A stretch of DNA of 64,000 bases from 66-474 sp040388785 (GTDB taxonomy: Bacteria > Pseudomonadota > Gammaproteobacteria > Xanthomonadales > Rhodanobacteraceae). Location: the NCBI GenBank assembly GCA_040388785.1, contig JAZKBD010000008.1:85670-149669 (forward strand), read 5' to 3'. Under the pieces are notes generated by a model. It made no database searches. It was given only the letters and a program-made list of their open reading frames with translations, and was not told the DNA's origin. Below are positions 1-7,298 of the stretch, piece after piece. A program made the translations under genes and the position numbers. Positions within the stretch are counted from its first letter, which is position 1, and each line of letters starts with the position of its first letter.

Positions 1-1
1 C

Positions 2-223
2 GTCGGCATGATCGTGACACTGCTCGCCTATTTCCTGTTGCAGGCGCAGAAGCTGCACGGCAACGGGCTCGTCTATCAACTGATGAATGCCGCCGGCGCG
101 CTTGGCGTCGCGTTGTCGCTGCTGTTCGGCAAGTTCAACCTGCCGGCTTTCCTCCTGGAAGTGATCTGGCTCGTGATCAGCATCTACGGCATCCTGGTGG
201 CACGGCGCATCCGCGTGCAGTAG
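2..223 (+). CDS. CBU_0592-like small membrane protein (3' part)
   Basis: The reading frame is already open at the window edge, so the true start may lie upstream; the first ATG seen is at 8. The visible 71 or so residues are very hydrophobic, with two to three membrane segments, and carry the pattern of the small CBU_0592-type membrane protein family (an LLAYFLLQA stretch near the start, then LVYQLMNAAGALG, ending in a basic RRIRVQ tail). No enzymatic role is known for the family. It ends 4 bp before the stop of the convergent minus-strand gene. The family assignment rests on recalled sequence pattern only. Confidence 0.6.
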   Translation, partial: VGMIVTLLAYFLLQAQKLHGNGLVYQLMNAAGALGVALSLLFGKFNLPAFLLEVIWLVISIYGILVARRIRVQ

Positions 224-227
224 CCGC

Positions 228-875
228 TCAGCGTTTGCTCCGCGCGGCTTTCTTCGCCGCGCGTTCGCGCGCCGCATCGCGGTGTTGTTCGCGGAACGCC
301 GAGTTGTAAGCCGCAATCTCGTTGCGCAGGGTTTTCGAAGCGGATTTGAGCTTGCCGGCATCGATGGCCTGCTCCATGCGCTGCATCAGATCCCAATCGT
401 GGTAATCGCGATACGGCTTGAGATCCAGATCCTTGGGTACCTTCTTCAAGCCTTCGTCACCGACGCTCTTCACGTATTTCTGCATGAAGCGATCGTAGGC
501 GCGCCATGGAATGCGTTCCGCGCGCACCGCGGCTTCCTCGGCGCGGGTCGCGATCTGGTGCGCGTGCAGGTAATGCAGGCCGAGCTGGTCGATCAGCGTC
601 TTCTCGACTTCTTCGTGCATGATCAGGAAGCGGTCGACTTCGATGGTGCGCCCGCGGTATTTGAAACTGGTGGGCAAATGGCGGTCGATGTAGATGGTCT
701 TGCCATCCATGCTGTAGCCGGCGAGGTAAGGCACGTCGTGGCTGCGGTCGAGCTTCTTCACGCGGCGCAGGATCGCGTCGAGCGCGCGATCCAGCATCAG
801 GCTGGACACGAACCAGTTCGGCGTGTGCAGTTTTGCATGCGGTGCATCGGGATGGCAGGCGCGATCGAAGTGCAT
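228..875 (-). CDS. conserved hypothetical protein, 215 aa
   Basis: I do not recognise a named family. The protein is soluble, rich in charged residues, with a conserved-looking core (VPYLAGYSMDGKTIYIDRH, then a MHEEVEKTLID helix and HYLHAHQIATRAEE) and a very basic C-terminal tail rich in Ala, Arg and Lys. The HEE and following His residues could suggest metal binding, but this is only a visual impression. The start at 875 was chosen because a GGAG ribosome-binding site lies about 8 bases upstream; the longer open frame extending to 1193 runs antisense to the alkyltransferase-like gene and has poor composition. It is divergent from that gene and convergent with the gene at 2-223. Confidence 0.7.
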   Translation of the reverse strand: MHFDRACHPDAPHAKLHTPNWFVSSLMLDRALDAILRRVKKLDRSHDVPYLAGYSMDGKTIYIDRHLPTSFKYRGRTIEVDRFLIMHEEVEKTLIDQLGLHYLHAHQIATRAEEAAVRAERIPWRAYDRFMQKYVKSVGDEGLKKVPKDLDLKPYRDYHDWDLMQRMEQAIDAGKLKSASKTLRNEIAAYNSAFREQHRDAARERAAKKAARSKR

Positions 876-965
876 GGGCTTGGCTCCGTGGGTGGCCGCG
901 CGCAGCATACGCCGTCCGCGCCCGGCCGGCGCGGCTATCCTTGCGTGCTCGCCGGGAACGGATCG

Positions 966-1301
966 ATGGACAAGCGCTACGAACGGATCTATGCCGCGAT
1001 CGCCGCGATTCCCGCCGGGCGCGTCGCGAGTTACGGACAGATCGCCGCGCGTGCCGGCTTGCCGGGCCGCGCGCGACTCGTGGGTGCAGCCCTGCGCGAA
1101 ACGCCGGATGGCATGGAATTGCCATGGTTCCGCGTGCTGCATTCCAACGGCACCATCGCGCTGCCGCGTGGCAGCCGCGGTTTCCGCGAACAAGTGAAAC
1201 GGCTGCGCGCCGAGGGCGTGGACGTGCGCGACGGCCGCGTCCCGATGCAGGCGTTCGGGCTCGACGCGGATTTCGATCGCGCCGTGTGGGGCATCGGCTG
1301 A
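966..1301 (+). CDS. alkyltransferase-like protein (ATL), MGMT family DNA-binding domain
   Basis: This 111-residue protein is the C-terminal DNA-binding domain of O6-alkylguanine-DNA alkyltransferases without the N-terminal domain. It shows the winged helix (RVASYGQIAARAGLPGRAR) and the active-site region, but where the enzyme has PCHRV this one reads PWFRV. The Cys to Trp replacement is the hallmark of ATL proteins, which bind O6-alkylguanine and hand the lesion to nucleotide excision repair rather than repairing it themselves. Length and motif agree with the family. The ATG at 966 gives the typical short N-terminus. It stands alone, upstream of tRNA-Phe. Confidence 0.85.
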   Translation: MDKRYERIYAAIAAIPAGRVASYGQIAARAGLPGRARLVGAALRETPDGMELPWFRVLHSNGTIALPRGSRGFREQVKRLRAEGVDVRDGRVPMQAFGLDADFDRAVWGIG

Positions 1302-1310
1302 GCCGGATGC

Positions 1311-1339
1311 TTGACGGTTCGCGCGTCGGCCGGTCTAAT
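1311..1339 (+). promoter_or_regulatory. probable sigma-70 promoter of tRNA-Phe
   Basis: TTGACG (1311-1316) and TCTAAT (1334-1339) are separated by 17 bp, a near-consensus -35/-10 arrangement. Transcription would begin near 1346, about 50 bases before the mature tRNA, which fits a short 5' leader removed by RNase P. Confidence 0.6.
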
Positions 1340-1397
1340 ACGCGGTTCGTGATCGCGGTCCGCGCAACGTGGACACCACAAGCGATCGCGCTGGTTC

Positions 1398-1473
1398 GGC
1401 CAGGTAGCTCAGTTGGTAGAGCAGGGGACTGAAAATCCCCGTGTCGGTGGTTCGATTCCGCCCCTGGCCACCA
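1398..1473 (+). tRNA. tRNA-Phe (GAA)
   Basis: The 76-nt sequence folds as a standard cloverleaf. The acceptor arm GGCCAGG pairs with CCTGGCC, the D-arm holds AGCTCAG...GAGC, the anticodon stem GGGGA/TCCCC encloses CTGAAAA with anticodon GAA at 1431-1433, the T-arm carries GGTTCGATTCC, and the 3' CCA is encoded. The 3' end is the integration site of the mobile element that follows directly downstream. Confidence 0.97.
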
Positions 1474-1475
1474 TT
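1460..1475 (+). other. left attachment site (attL) at the tRNA-Phe 3' end
   Basis: The last bases of tRNA-Phe plus two following bases (GCCCCTGGCCACCATT) recur, with one G missing, at 8124-8138. Together with the integrase gene starting at 1653 this marks the left boundary of an integrated element. The core may be longer than the visible repeat. Confidence 0.65.
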
Positions 1476-1597
1476 TCGGAATCTCACCGCTTCCCGCAAC
1501 ACCCTTGAAACCGCGCAGTGACGCGGTGTTTTCATGTCTGCGGCTCCCGCAAGCTATCTCTGGCTTCCCTTGTTACCCCGCAAGCGCGGGGGTAGCA

Positions 1598-1637
1598 TTA
1601 GCGGTAACTGGGCACGCGCCCGGAGAGTTACCGCCAA
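1598..1637. promoter_or_regulatory. left arm-type integrase sites (inverted pair)
   Basis: TTAGCGGTAACT at 1598-1609 and AGTTACCGCCAA at 1626-1637 are inverted relatives of the same 12-mer; the second is the perfect reverse complement of TTGGCGGTAACT, found twice at the other end of the element (8039-8062). The pair lies 16 bp before the integrase start codon, so integrase binding here could also repress its own gene. A separate hairpin (CCCCGC, loop AAGC, GCGGGG at 1576-1591) lies just upstream. Confidence 0.6.
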
Positions 1638-1652
1638 AAGGGGGTCGATACG

Positions 1653-2864
1653 TTGACGCCATCCGCTGTCACGAATGCCAAGCCGCAAGCGAAGCCGTAC
1701 AAGCTCGCCGACGAACGCGGCATGTTCCTGCTGGTGCAGCCGAACGGTTCGCGCTGGTGGCGATTCAAGTACCGCCGCCCTGACACGCACAAGGAAAACC
1801 TGCTATCGCTTGGCACCTTTCCTGACGTATCCCTTCGCAAGGCGCGCGAGCGCCGCGACGAAGCGCGCCGGTTGCTGGCCGATGGCATCGATCCCGGCGA
1901 CAAGCGCAAGGCCGAACAGGCGGCGGGCGCGGAATCCTTTGAAGCCATCGCACGCGAATGGTTCGCCAAGTATTCGCCTAACTGGGCACCTGGCCATTCC
2001 AGCAAGATCATTCGACGGCTGGAACTGGACGTGTTCCCGTGGATCGGCGGCAAGCCGATTGCGAGCATCACCGCACCGGACGTGCTGGCGGTACTGCGCC
2101 GGATCGAATCTCGCGGAGTAATCGAAACCGCCTACCGGGCGAAAACGAACATCGGCCAAGTGATGCGCTACGCGATCGCCACCGGACGCGCGAACCTTGA
2201 CCCGACGCCATCGCTGCGCGGCGCGCTGGCACCGTCACCCGAGCGGCACCATGCCACGATCACCGATCCCGACCGCATCGGCGAATTGTTGCGCGCCATT
2301 GACTCTTACGCGGGCGACTACACGACGCGCGCCGCGCTGCTACTCGCGCCGCTGGCTTTCGTGCGACCCGGCGAACTGCGGCATGCCGAATGGGCGGAAG
2401 TAGATCTTGATGCTGGCGAGTGGCGCATCCCTGCCGACAAGATGAAGATGCGCGCGCCGCATATCGTGCCGCTGGCGTCGCAAGCCGTGGCAATCCTGCG
2501 TGACCTGCAACCGTTGACCGGAGCCGGGCGGTACGTTTTTCCGGGCGTGCGGACGCGCGCGCGGCCCATGAGCGAAAACACAGTGAACGCCGCGCTGCGC
2601 CGCATGGGTTTCGACAAGGGCACCATGACCGGGCACGGCTTCCGCAGCATGGCCAGCACACTTTTGAACGAACAGGGCTGGCACCGCGACGCCATCGAGC
2701 GCCAACTGGCGCACGCCGAACGCGACGCCGTGCGCGCGGCTTACAACTACGCCGAACACCTGCCCGAGCGCCGCAAGATGATGCAGGCATGGGCGGACTA
2801 TCTGGACACGCTGCGCGCTGGAACCCGCAAGGTTGTGCCGATCAAGCACAAGGCTCGCGCCTGA
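1653..2864 (+). CDS. int: P4-type tyrosine recombinase (integrase)
   Basis: A 403-residue site-specific recombinase that would integrate and excise the element at tRNA-Phe. The N-terminal arm-binding domain (DUF4102 type) shows KPYKLADERGMFLLV at about residues 14-28; a central SAM-like domain follows; the catalytic domain has Arg238 (in FVRPGELR), Lys263/265, His328 and Arg331 (GHGFR), His354 and the nucleophile Tyr364 (or Tyr366), followed by the family's RRKMMQAWADYLD ending. The start is TTG at 1653, with an AGGGGG ribosome-binding site; the first ATG comes only at residue 24, inside the conserved domain. Arm-type repeats overlap the leader. Length is normal and the gene looks intact. Confidence 0.93.
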   Translation: MTPSAVTNAKPQAKPYKLADERGMFLLVQPNGSRWWRFKYRRPDTHKENLLSLGTFPDVSLRKARERRDEARRLLADGIDPGDKRKAEQAAGAESFEAIAREWFAKYSPNWAPGHSSKIIRRLELDVFPWIGGKPIASITAPDVLAVLRRIESRGVIETAYRAKTNIGQVMRYAIATGRANLDPTPSLRGALAPSPERHHATITDPDRIGELLRAIDSYAGDYTTRAALLLAPLAFVRPGELRHAEWAEVDLDAGEWRIPADKMKMRAPHIVPLASQAVAILRDLQPLTGAGRYVFPGVRTRARPMSENTVNAALRRMGFDKGTMTGHGFRSMASTLLNEQGWHRDAIERQLAHAERDAVRAAYNYAEHLPERRKMMQAWADYLDTLRAGTRKVVPIKHKARA

Positions 2865-2967
2865 CGCATACTCCGAACCGCCACGGCTAGGCCGATCACC
2901 GAACGCGGGGCCACCTTTCACCCGCTGCCGTGGCGATCTTTGAAAGGGCGCAAGGAAAGGTGCGCCG

Positions 2968-3822
2968 ATGGATGACAATGGATCATTCGTAGCTGCGGAC
3001 GTGATCCCGCGCGAACGCATCCCCGATACGTTCCCCGACTGGTCACCCGCAGACATGGTCAAATGGCTGAATCGCTGCGGGGACAAATTTCCCGCCAAAC
3101 AAATCGACCTGTACGTGCGGTTGGTTACAGATCCGCGCATGCGGGAAGTCTGGCGCTGGTATGCCGATGCCGCGAACCCTGGTGCGTTCCTGTTGTGCCA
3201 TAACGTGCATGCCAGCTGCCGGTTGCCATCGTTTCCTGGAAACCTGGGTGCAGCGGAGCGCAAAGCCTATCTGGCAAAAGTCCGCCAACATGCAAACTCA
3301 CTCATCGAACTATTGAGGCCGACTTGGTACGGCGCCAACTCCGCGATCTCGGCCGGTTTCTCAACCGAAGAAATGGACAACGACAAGCTCGCGGAAATCG
3401 TCGAACAAGATTTAGCAAGCTGGGGAGCAGACGAAACCGGTCACGTCGTCGCCTACTACGTCGATGAAGACGGCGTCTCGCGCATGCCCTGGAGCTACCC
3501 GGCATCGAGCGTGTGTGACCTGCTATTGGACGTCGTCGAGTGGACAGAGCTTGAAGACTATTGGGACTTGACGCGGTCAAGTAAGCCAATCGAATCCACC
3601 AAAGGCACGCACCGGCACGTCACCTACTTCACGCGTTCGCTGTACGAACACCTTGCACGGTATGGCGTCACGATTCCATTCGCGCAACTGGCGACCGTCG
3701 CAAACGTGGCGCTTACTCTTCCCGTTGACGCGCAATTAGATGAAGATGCGGCACGAAAGCAAGTGCGCCGCTATTACGGCAAACAGGATATAGCGACAAT
3801 CTACGGCCCCGGCGCGTTTTGA
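2968..3822 (+). CDS. hypothetical protein of the integrative element, 284 aa
   Basis: No family recognised. The protein is soluble and acidic with no signal peptide or membrane segment. It contains WSPADMVKWLNRCGDKF near the N-terminus, a Trp-rich middle (EVWRWYADAANPGAF) and a C-terminal half with RHVTYFTRSLYEHLARYG. The start at 2968 has an AAGG ribosome-binding site about 8 bases upstream. It lies between integrase and the AlpA-like gene in the same direction, separated from both by gaps of about 100 bp that each hold inverted repeats, so it may form its own transcription unit. Position suggests regulation, replication control or cargo; none can be chosen from sequence. Confidence 0.75.
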   Translation: MDDNGSFVAADVIPRERIPDTFPDWSPADMVKWLNRCGDKFPAKQIDLYVRLVTDPRMREVWRWYADAANPGAFLLCHNVHASCRLPSFPGNLGAAERKAYLAKVRQHANSLIELLRPTWYGANSAISAGFSTEEMDNDKLAEIVEQDLASWGADETGHVVAYYVDEDGVSRMPWSYPASSVCDLLLDVVEWTELEDYWDLTRSSKPIESTKGTHRHVTYFTRSLYEHLARYGVTIPFAQLATVANVALTLPVDAQLDEDAARKQVRRYYGKQDIATIYGPGAF

Positions 3823-3852
3823 TTGCACCGGACAGATTCCGGCAAAACGCGC
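3812..3852 (+). terminator. inverted repeat after the 284-aa gene, possible terminator
   Basis: GCGCGTTTT (3812-3820, running into the stop codon) is the perfect reverse complement of AAAACGCGC (3844-3852), with CCGG...CCGG inside the loop. A third GCGTTTT follows at 3871-3877. No clear T-run follows, so it could be a weak terminator or a protein-binding dyad. Confidence 0.35.
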
Positions 3853-3899
3853 TGTATCCGTCCTGTACCCGCGTTTTCCATGTAGTTAGGTTGTAGTCC

Positions 3900-3916
3900 C
3901 GTTGCGATTGGCAACG
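3900..3916. promoter_or_regulatory. dyad upstream of the AlpA-like gene
   Basis: CGTTGC, a 5-base spacer GATTG and GCAACG form a perfect dyad ending 16 bp before the start codon at 3933. Position suits an operator controlling the whole downstream chain of overlapping genes, perhaps bound by the AlpA-like protein itself. Confidence 0.35.
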
Positions 3917-3932
3917 CACCCGGACTGCAACG

Positions 3933-4163
3933 ATGCAACCCGAACACCCCGCAACACCGCCAGCCGCGAAGCTCGCCGCTGGCTATCTGCTTACTGATAC
4001 CGAAGTCGCCGAATTGTGCGGCTGCGCCGTGGCGACGCTTCGCAATATGCGATGGCGGAATCGCGGCGAGGGGCCAAAATTCGTGACCCTTGGTAAAAGG
4101 ATGGTCAGATACCGTCCCGCCGATGTGCAGGCTTTCATCGAAGGCCAAGGGGAAGCGGCATGA
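3933..4163 (+). CDS. AlpA-like helix-turn-helix DNA-binding protein (probable excisionase/regulator)
   Basis: A 76-residue protein with a MerR/AlpA-type winged helix: LLTDTEVAELCGCAVATLRNMRWRNRGEGPKF, then a GKRMVRYRPADVQAFIE wing and helix. This is the pattern of small excisionase or AlpA regulators found in P4-like and other integrative elements, where they direct excision or activate integrase. It opens the run of genes in which each start overlaps the previous stop, so it is likely co-transcribed with the primase. A dyad at 3900-3916 precedes it. Confidence 0.8.
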   Translation: MQPEHPATPPAAKLAAGYLLTDTEVAELCGCAVATLRNMRWRNRGEGPKFVTLGKRMVRYRPADVQAFIEGQGEAA

Positions 4164-4417
4164 GCGCGCGCGCCGTATGCGGATGCACGCCACCGAACGT
4201 GCCGCCACCGACGCGCGACCCCGCGACCATCGCACAAGGCCTGGCCGATGCCGCCGAGCATCTGGACGTGATCGCGTACCGCATGTTTGCCTTGGGTGAC
4301 GACACCGGCGAACGGGCAATCACCGAACTGGACGCGCTGGCCGTGGGCATCGGGCGCGCGGCTTGCGAACTTCGGATGCGCCAGCATGGCAAGGATGGTG
4401 CGCCATGCCACGACTGA
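4160..4417 (+). CDS. hypothetical element protein, 85 aa
   Basis: No family recognised. It starts with an ATGA overlap to the preceding gene. The N-terminus has CGCTPPNVPPPTRD, and the remainder is an amphipathic helical stretch (DALAVGIGRAACELRMRQH). No signal peptide or membrane helix. Tight coupling to its neighbours is the best support for it being expressed. Confidence 0.6.
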   Translation: MSARAVCGCTPPNVPPPTRDPATIAQGLADAAEHLDVIAYRMFALGDDTGERAITELDALAVGIGRAACELRMRQHGKDGAPCHD

Positions 4418-4707
4418 CCGGCAACCGCTGCCAATGCACCGCCTGCGGCGAATACTTCAACGGCGTGCAACCGTTCGACAAACACCGCGCGGGACGCTAC
4501 GCGAAACCGGGCGAATGGCAGGGCAACCGCCGATGCCTGACCGTAGCGGAAATGGAAGCTCGCGGATTCATCCGCAACGCTGCCGGATTCTGGTGCGACC
4601 GCGCCACCGCCGAACACGCCATGCGACCCCGCGCGCCCGTGTCTCCAGCGCGTCGCGCGCATGGGGCAATGGTGGACACGCACCCCGACATGGAAGCGCC
4701 ACGATGA
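4405..4707 (+). CDS. small putative zinc-finger protein, 100 aa
   Basis: The N-terminal part, RCQCTACGEYF...FDKHRAGRY, looks like a small C2-H zinc finger of the kind found in many phage and island proteins (Cys-x2-Cys, then Phe-x2-His). The C-terminal half, with EARGFIRNAAGFWC, is typical of the same small family. The start ATG at 4405 overlaps the previous gene by 13 bases; the stop overlaps the next start as ATGA. DNA or RNA binding is a reasonable guess, without proof. Confidence 0.65.
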   Translation: MPRLTGNRCQCTACGEYFNGVQPFDKHRAGRYAKPGEWQGNRRCLTVAEMEARGFIRNAAGFWCDRATAEHAMRPRAPVSPARRAHGAMVDTHPDMEAPR

Positions 4708-5954
4708 ACGCCGCCGCACGCCTTGCCGTCGCAAACTGCGATGGATGCGACGCCGACACATTGCGCGAGTATGTCCGGGCCGGGCTGGTATTGGTTCCGG
4801 TCCCTGCCGGATCGAAAGCGCCACGCGGCAAAGGCTGGAACCTGCGCGCGCGCTGCTGGGCGAATCCTGGACAAGTGCCGGACACATACAACGGGAACGT
4901 GGGGCTGGCGCATGCCTACGCGAGCACCTGCGCGCTGGACATTGACGACATGACGCTGGCCGGGCGTGCACTGGCCGCCTATGGCATCGACCTGGCGGCG
5001 CTTTTGTCGGCATCGGACGCCGTGCATATCCGCAGCGGACGCCAAGGCCGCGACAAGCTGCTGTATCGGCTGCCCGCTGACGTCACGCTTGCATCCATCC
5101 ACCGCAGCGCCGCCGAAGGTTTCGAACTTCGCTGCGCCGCGATCACTGGCCGCACCGTGCAGGATGTTCTACCGCCCAGCATTCACCCGGACACCGGCAA
5201 ACCGTACCAATGGGCCGGAAACTGGCGCGCGATCCCGAATGCACCCGGCGACCTGCTGACCGCATGGCGCGGCATGCTGGACACGTCACCGGCACCGCGA
5301 ACACTGCCGCAGCCGACGCGGACACGCGGCACATTGCCGAAGGCAATACCGGAAGGCGAGCGGAACGCAAAGCTGTTGAGTCTCGCTGCTGGGCTGGTAC
5401 GCAATGGCTACGCCGCACAAGGGATCAATGACCGCCTGCAACGTATCAACGCGGAACGCTGCACGCCGCCGCTGGGCGCGGACGAAGTGGATACCATTGT
5501 CACGCAAGCCACCGGCTACGGTTCCGAAGGCTTCGCCATGCTGCCGCACAAGCTGCTGGACTCGCGGGAGTGGAAGGCGCTGCCGCCGCGCGCGCACGAC
5601 ATCATCCTGCTGGCGTTCCGGCGCTACGGGCCAGCGACGGCACAAGCGGGTTTTGCGCTGACTTGGGCAGACTTCGCGGGCCGTCCGGGCTTTGCCAAGA
5701 AAGACACGTTCTACACCGCGCGCGGGCAAGCCGTGGCATCCCGCATCCTGCTGCTGCTGCACGAAGCGCGCAACACGCAAACCGGCTGCACCCCTGATCT
5801 TTTCACCATCGCGCCGAACTTCGCCAGTCCCGAAAAAGTGACCTTGCGCCAGTCCCGAAAAAGTACACCCTTACATATACGAACAGCTTTAGATGCTTTT
5901 GCTGTTTGTGGTTCACCCGACGCGAACGAACCGCAGCGAGGCACGACACCATGA
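4704..5954 (+). CDS. bifunctional primase-polymerase (prim-pol) replication protein
   Basis: A 416-residue replication protein of the element. Residues about 20-190 match an archaeo-eukaryotic-type prim-pol domain: LVLVPVPAGSKAPRGKGW at the start, the metal-binding ALDIDD motif, HIRSGRQGRDKLLYR and the VLPPSIHPDTGKPYQW region with a conserved His. A PriCT_1-like segment follows (EGERNAKLLSLAAGLVRNGYAAQGINDRL), then a helical C-terminal part that may bind DNA. No helicase (Walker A) is visible, so a host helicase would be needed. The ATG overlaps the previous stop (ATGA). Two 18-bp direct repeats lie within its 3' end. It would initiate replication of the excised element. Confidence 0.82.
   Translation: MNAAARLAVANCDGCDADTLREYVRAGLVLVPVPAGSKAPRGKGWNLRARCWANPGQVPDTYNGNVGLAHAYASTCALDIDDMTLAGRALAAYGIDLAALLSASDAVHIRSGRQGRDKLLYRLPADVTLASIHRSAAEGFELRCAAITGRTVQDVLPPSIHPDTGKPYQWAGNWRAIPNAPGDLLTAWRGMLDTSPAPRTLPQPTRTRGTLPKAIPEGERNAKLLSLAAGLVRNGYAAQGINDRLQRINAERCTPPLGADEVDTIVTQATGYGSEGFAMLPHKLLDSREWKALPPRAHDIILLAFRRYGPATAQAGFALTWADFAGRPGFAKKDTFYTARGQAVASRILLLLHEARNTQTGCTPDLFTIAPNFASPEKVTLRQSRKSTPLHIRTALDAFAVCGSPDANEPQRGTTP
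5822..5864 (+). repeat. two 18-bp direct repeats (iteron-like) in the 3' end of the primase gene
   Basis: CGCCAGTCCCGAAAAAGT occurs at 5822-5839 and again at 5847-5864, a period of 25 bp. Because 25 is not a multiple of three, the two copies are read in different frames, so the repetition is unlikely to be a protein-level repeat. A notably AT-rich stretch follows (about 5867-5915). The arrangement resembles iterons beside an unwinding region and may be the replication origin of the element. Confidence 0.45.
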
Positions 5955-6175
5955 CGATGAAACTACCCGATGACGTGACGGCGGCGCTGGCGTATGCCGA
6001 ACGCACGGCAGGCTGGAACAACCGGCGCGGCGAAGTGCAACGTTTCGAGCTGGCGAACGTGTACGGGCACGAACCCTGCTTGCTATACATTGTGCCGGCC
6101 CGGCGCTGGGCGTATCGCGCATGGGAACGGCAGGCAGCCGCGCGGCAACGGCAACACGGGGGCAATGCGGCATGA
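5951..6175 (+). CDS. hypothetical element protein, 74 aa
   Basis: No family recognised. It begins MTMKLPDDVTAALAYAERTAGW and is rich in Arg and Ala, suggesting a small helical, possibly nucleic-acid-binding protein. The ATG overlaps the primase stop (ATGA), and its own stop overlaps the next start in the same way. Confidence 0.6.
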   Translation: MTMKLPDDVTAALAYAERTAGWNNRRGEVQRFELANVYGHEPCLLYIVPARRWAYRAWERQAAARQRQHGGNAA

Positions 6176-6567
6176 CTCGCAGAACCGAAACCGAACCGAT
6201 GCTGCGCGGGCGCGCTGCCCACCGGCGCACGCAATCGGACTACATGGGCGCGCTGCTGGATCGCGTCACGCTGGAAACATGGGGAGAAGTGATCGATGCG
6301 ACCATTGCCAAGGCCAAGGATGGCGACGCCACCGCGCGCGCGTTCCTGGCAGCGTACCTGGTCGGCAAACCGACGCACGAAGCGCCGACGCCGTTGCGCG
6401 TGACGGCGCAGCGAATCAGTGGCCACGATCCATTGGTGGCGACGTTGGCCGAACCGATCCAAAAGCGCAGCGAATCGGATTACTGGCGCAACGATGCCGA
6501 AACCGAAGGGCACTACCGGGCACTGGTAGCCGCCGAACTGCCCGCGCATATCGGGCCGCAACCGTGA
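6172..6567 (+). CDS. hypothetical element protein, 131 aa
   Basis: No family assigned. The middle, TLETWGEVIDATIAKAKDGDATARAFLAAYLVG, is a helical segment reminiscent of proteins encoded beside phage terminases, but similarity is too weak to call. Start ATG at 6172 overlaps the previous stop; the stop overlaps a GTG start downstream (GTGA). Confidence 0.6.
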   Translation: MTRRTETEPMLRGRAAHRRTQSDYMGALLDRVTLETWGEVIDATIAKAKDGDATARAFLAAYLVGKPTHEAPTPLRVTAQRISGHDPLVATLAEPIQKRSESDYWRNDAETEGHYRALVAAELPAHIGPQP

Positions 6568-7205
6568 GCTATCCGGTCGGCTGGCGTCCGCACCTTGAAT
6601 CCGCCTTGTGCCTGAGCGTGGATCGGCTGCTGAAATCCCGCTCCATCGCGCCCGGCAATTTCCGTTCCGGCACGCTGCGCTGGACGCGCACTTATCAGCG
6701 GGGCGGATCGGCTGAAGAAATTGCCAGCGCGGGTTACTCGGCGCAGCTTGGCGACGATTCCGGCGCGCTTACCCTGCACTACACCTGCACCGACCGCGAA
6801 GGCGAGCGCAAGGCCGTTACCTGCACCCTGCAACTGGTGACGCTGCCGTGCCACTACGGCGGGCGGCGCTGGTATTTCGTTTGCCCGTACACGGGACGGC
6901 GCGCGCTGAAGCTCTACAAATGGAGCGGGATTGACTGGTATTGCCATCGCGACGCGATCAAGCCGCGCCCGACATACGCGAGCCAGCGCGAAAGCGGAGG
7001 CAATCGCATCATCGCGCAACGCTGGGCACTGCGGGGCAAGATCGGCGACACATTCAGCGATCTATTCGGCGAACCCTGCAAACCCAAATGGATGCGCTGG
7101 CGCACGTTCAACCGTTACGCCGCCCGTGATGCCGAACTGGCAAACCGGGAATGGGGACACTTCGCGCGCCTGCTGGGCCGCATGGGCGTGCCGGGCTTGG
7201 GTTGA
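6564..7205 (+). CDS. hypothetical element protein with treble-clef-like motif, 213 aa
   Basis: Function unknown. It begins at GTG 6564, overlapping the previous stop. Visible features are a beta-rich middle with TLPCHYGGRRWYFVCPYTGRRALKLYK, where paired Cys-His/Cys residues and GRR could form a small metal site, and a basic C-terminus (RTFNRYAARDAELANREWGHF). Similar proteins occur in phage-like islands. It ends the overlapping gene chain; downstream is a convergent minus-strand gene. Confidence 0.65.
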   Translation: MSYPVGWRPHLESALCLSVDRLLKSRSIAPGNFRSGTLRWTRTYQRGGSAEEIASAGYSAQLGDDSGALTLHYTCTDREGERKAVTCTLQLVTLPCHYGGRRWYFVCPYTGRRALKLYKWSGIDWYCHRDAIKPRPTYASQRESGGNRIIAQRWALRGKIGDTFSDLFGEPCKPKWMRWRTFNRYAARDAELANREWGHFARLLGRMGVPGLG

Positions 7206-7298
7206 ATAAAAGGCCGGTTAGGCTTTGTGTTTAGGCATGCACTTTGGCGCCTGCCTATAACACAGAGCTGGCGAAGATGCGCGTTGCAGTTTCAGATA

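Noticed and set aside
3812..3852. Inverted repeat as an integrase core or resolution site
   Set aside because: It spans a stop codon and is not repeated at the element ends; a transcription end or regulatory dyad is simpler.
6172..6567. Small terminase subunit
   Set aside because: Only a vague helical resemblance; no large terminase, portal or capsid gene is present to support it.
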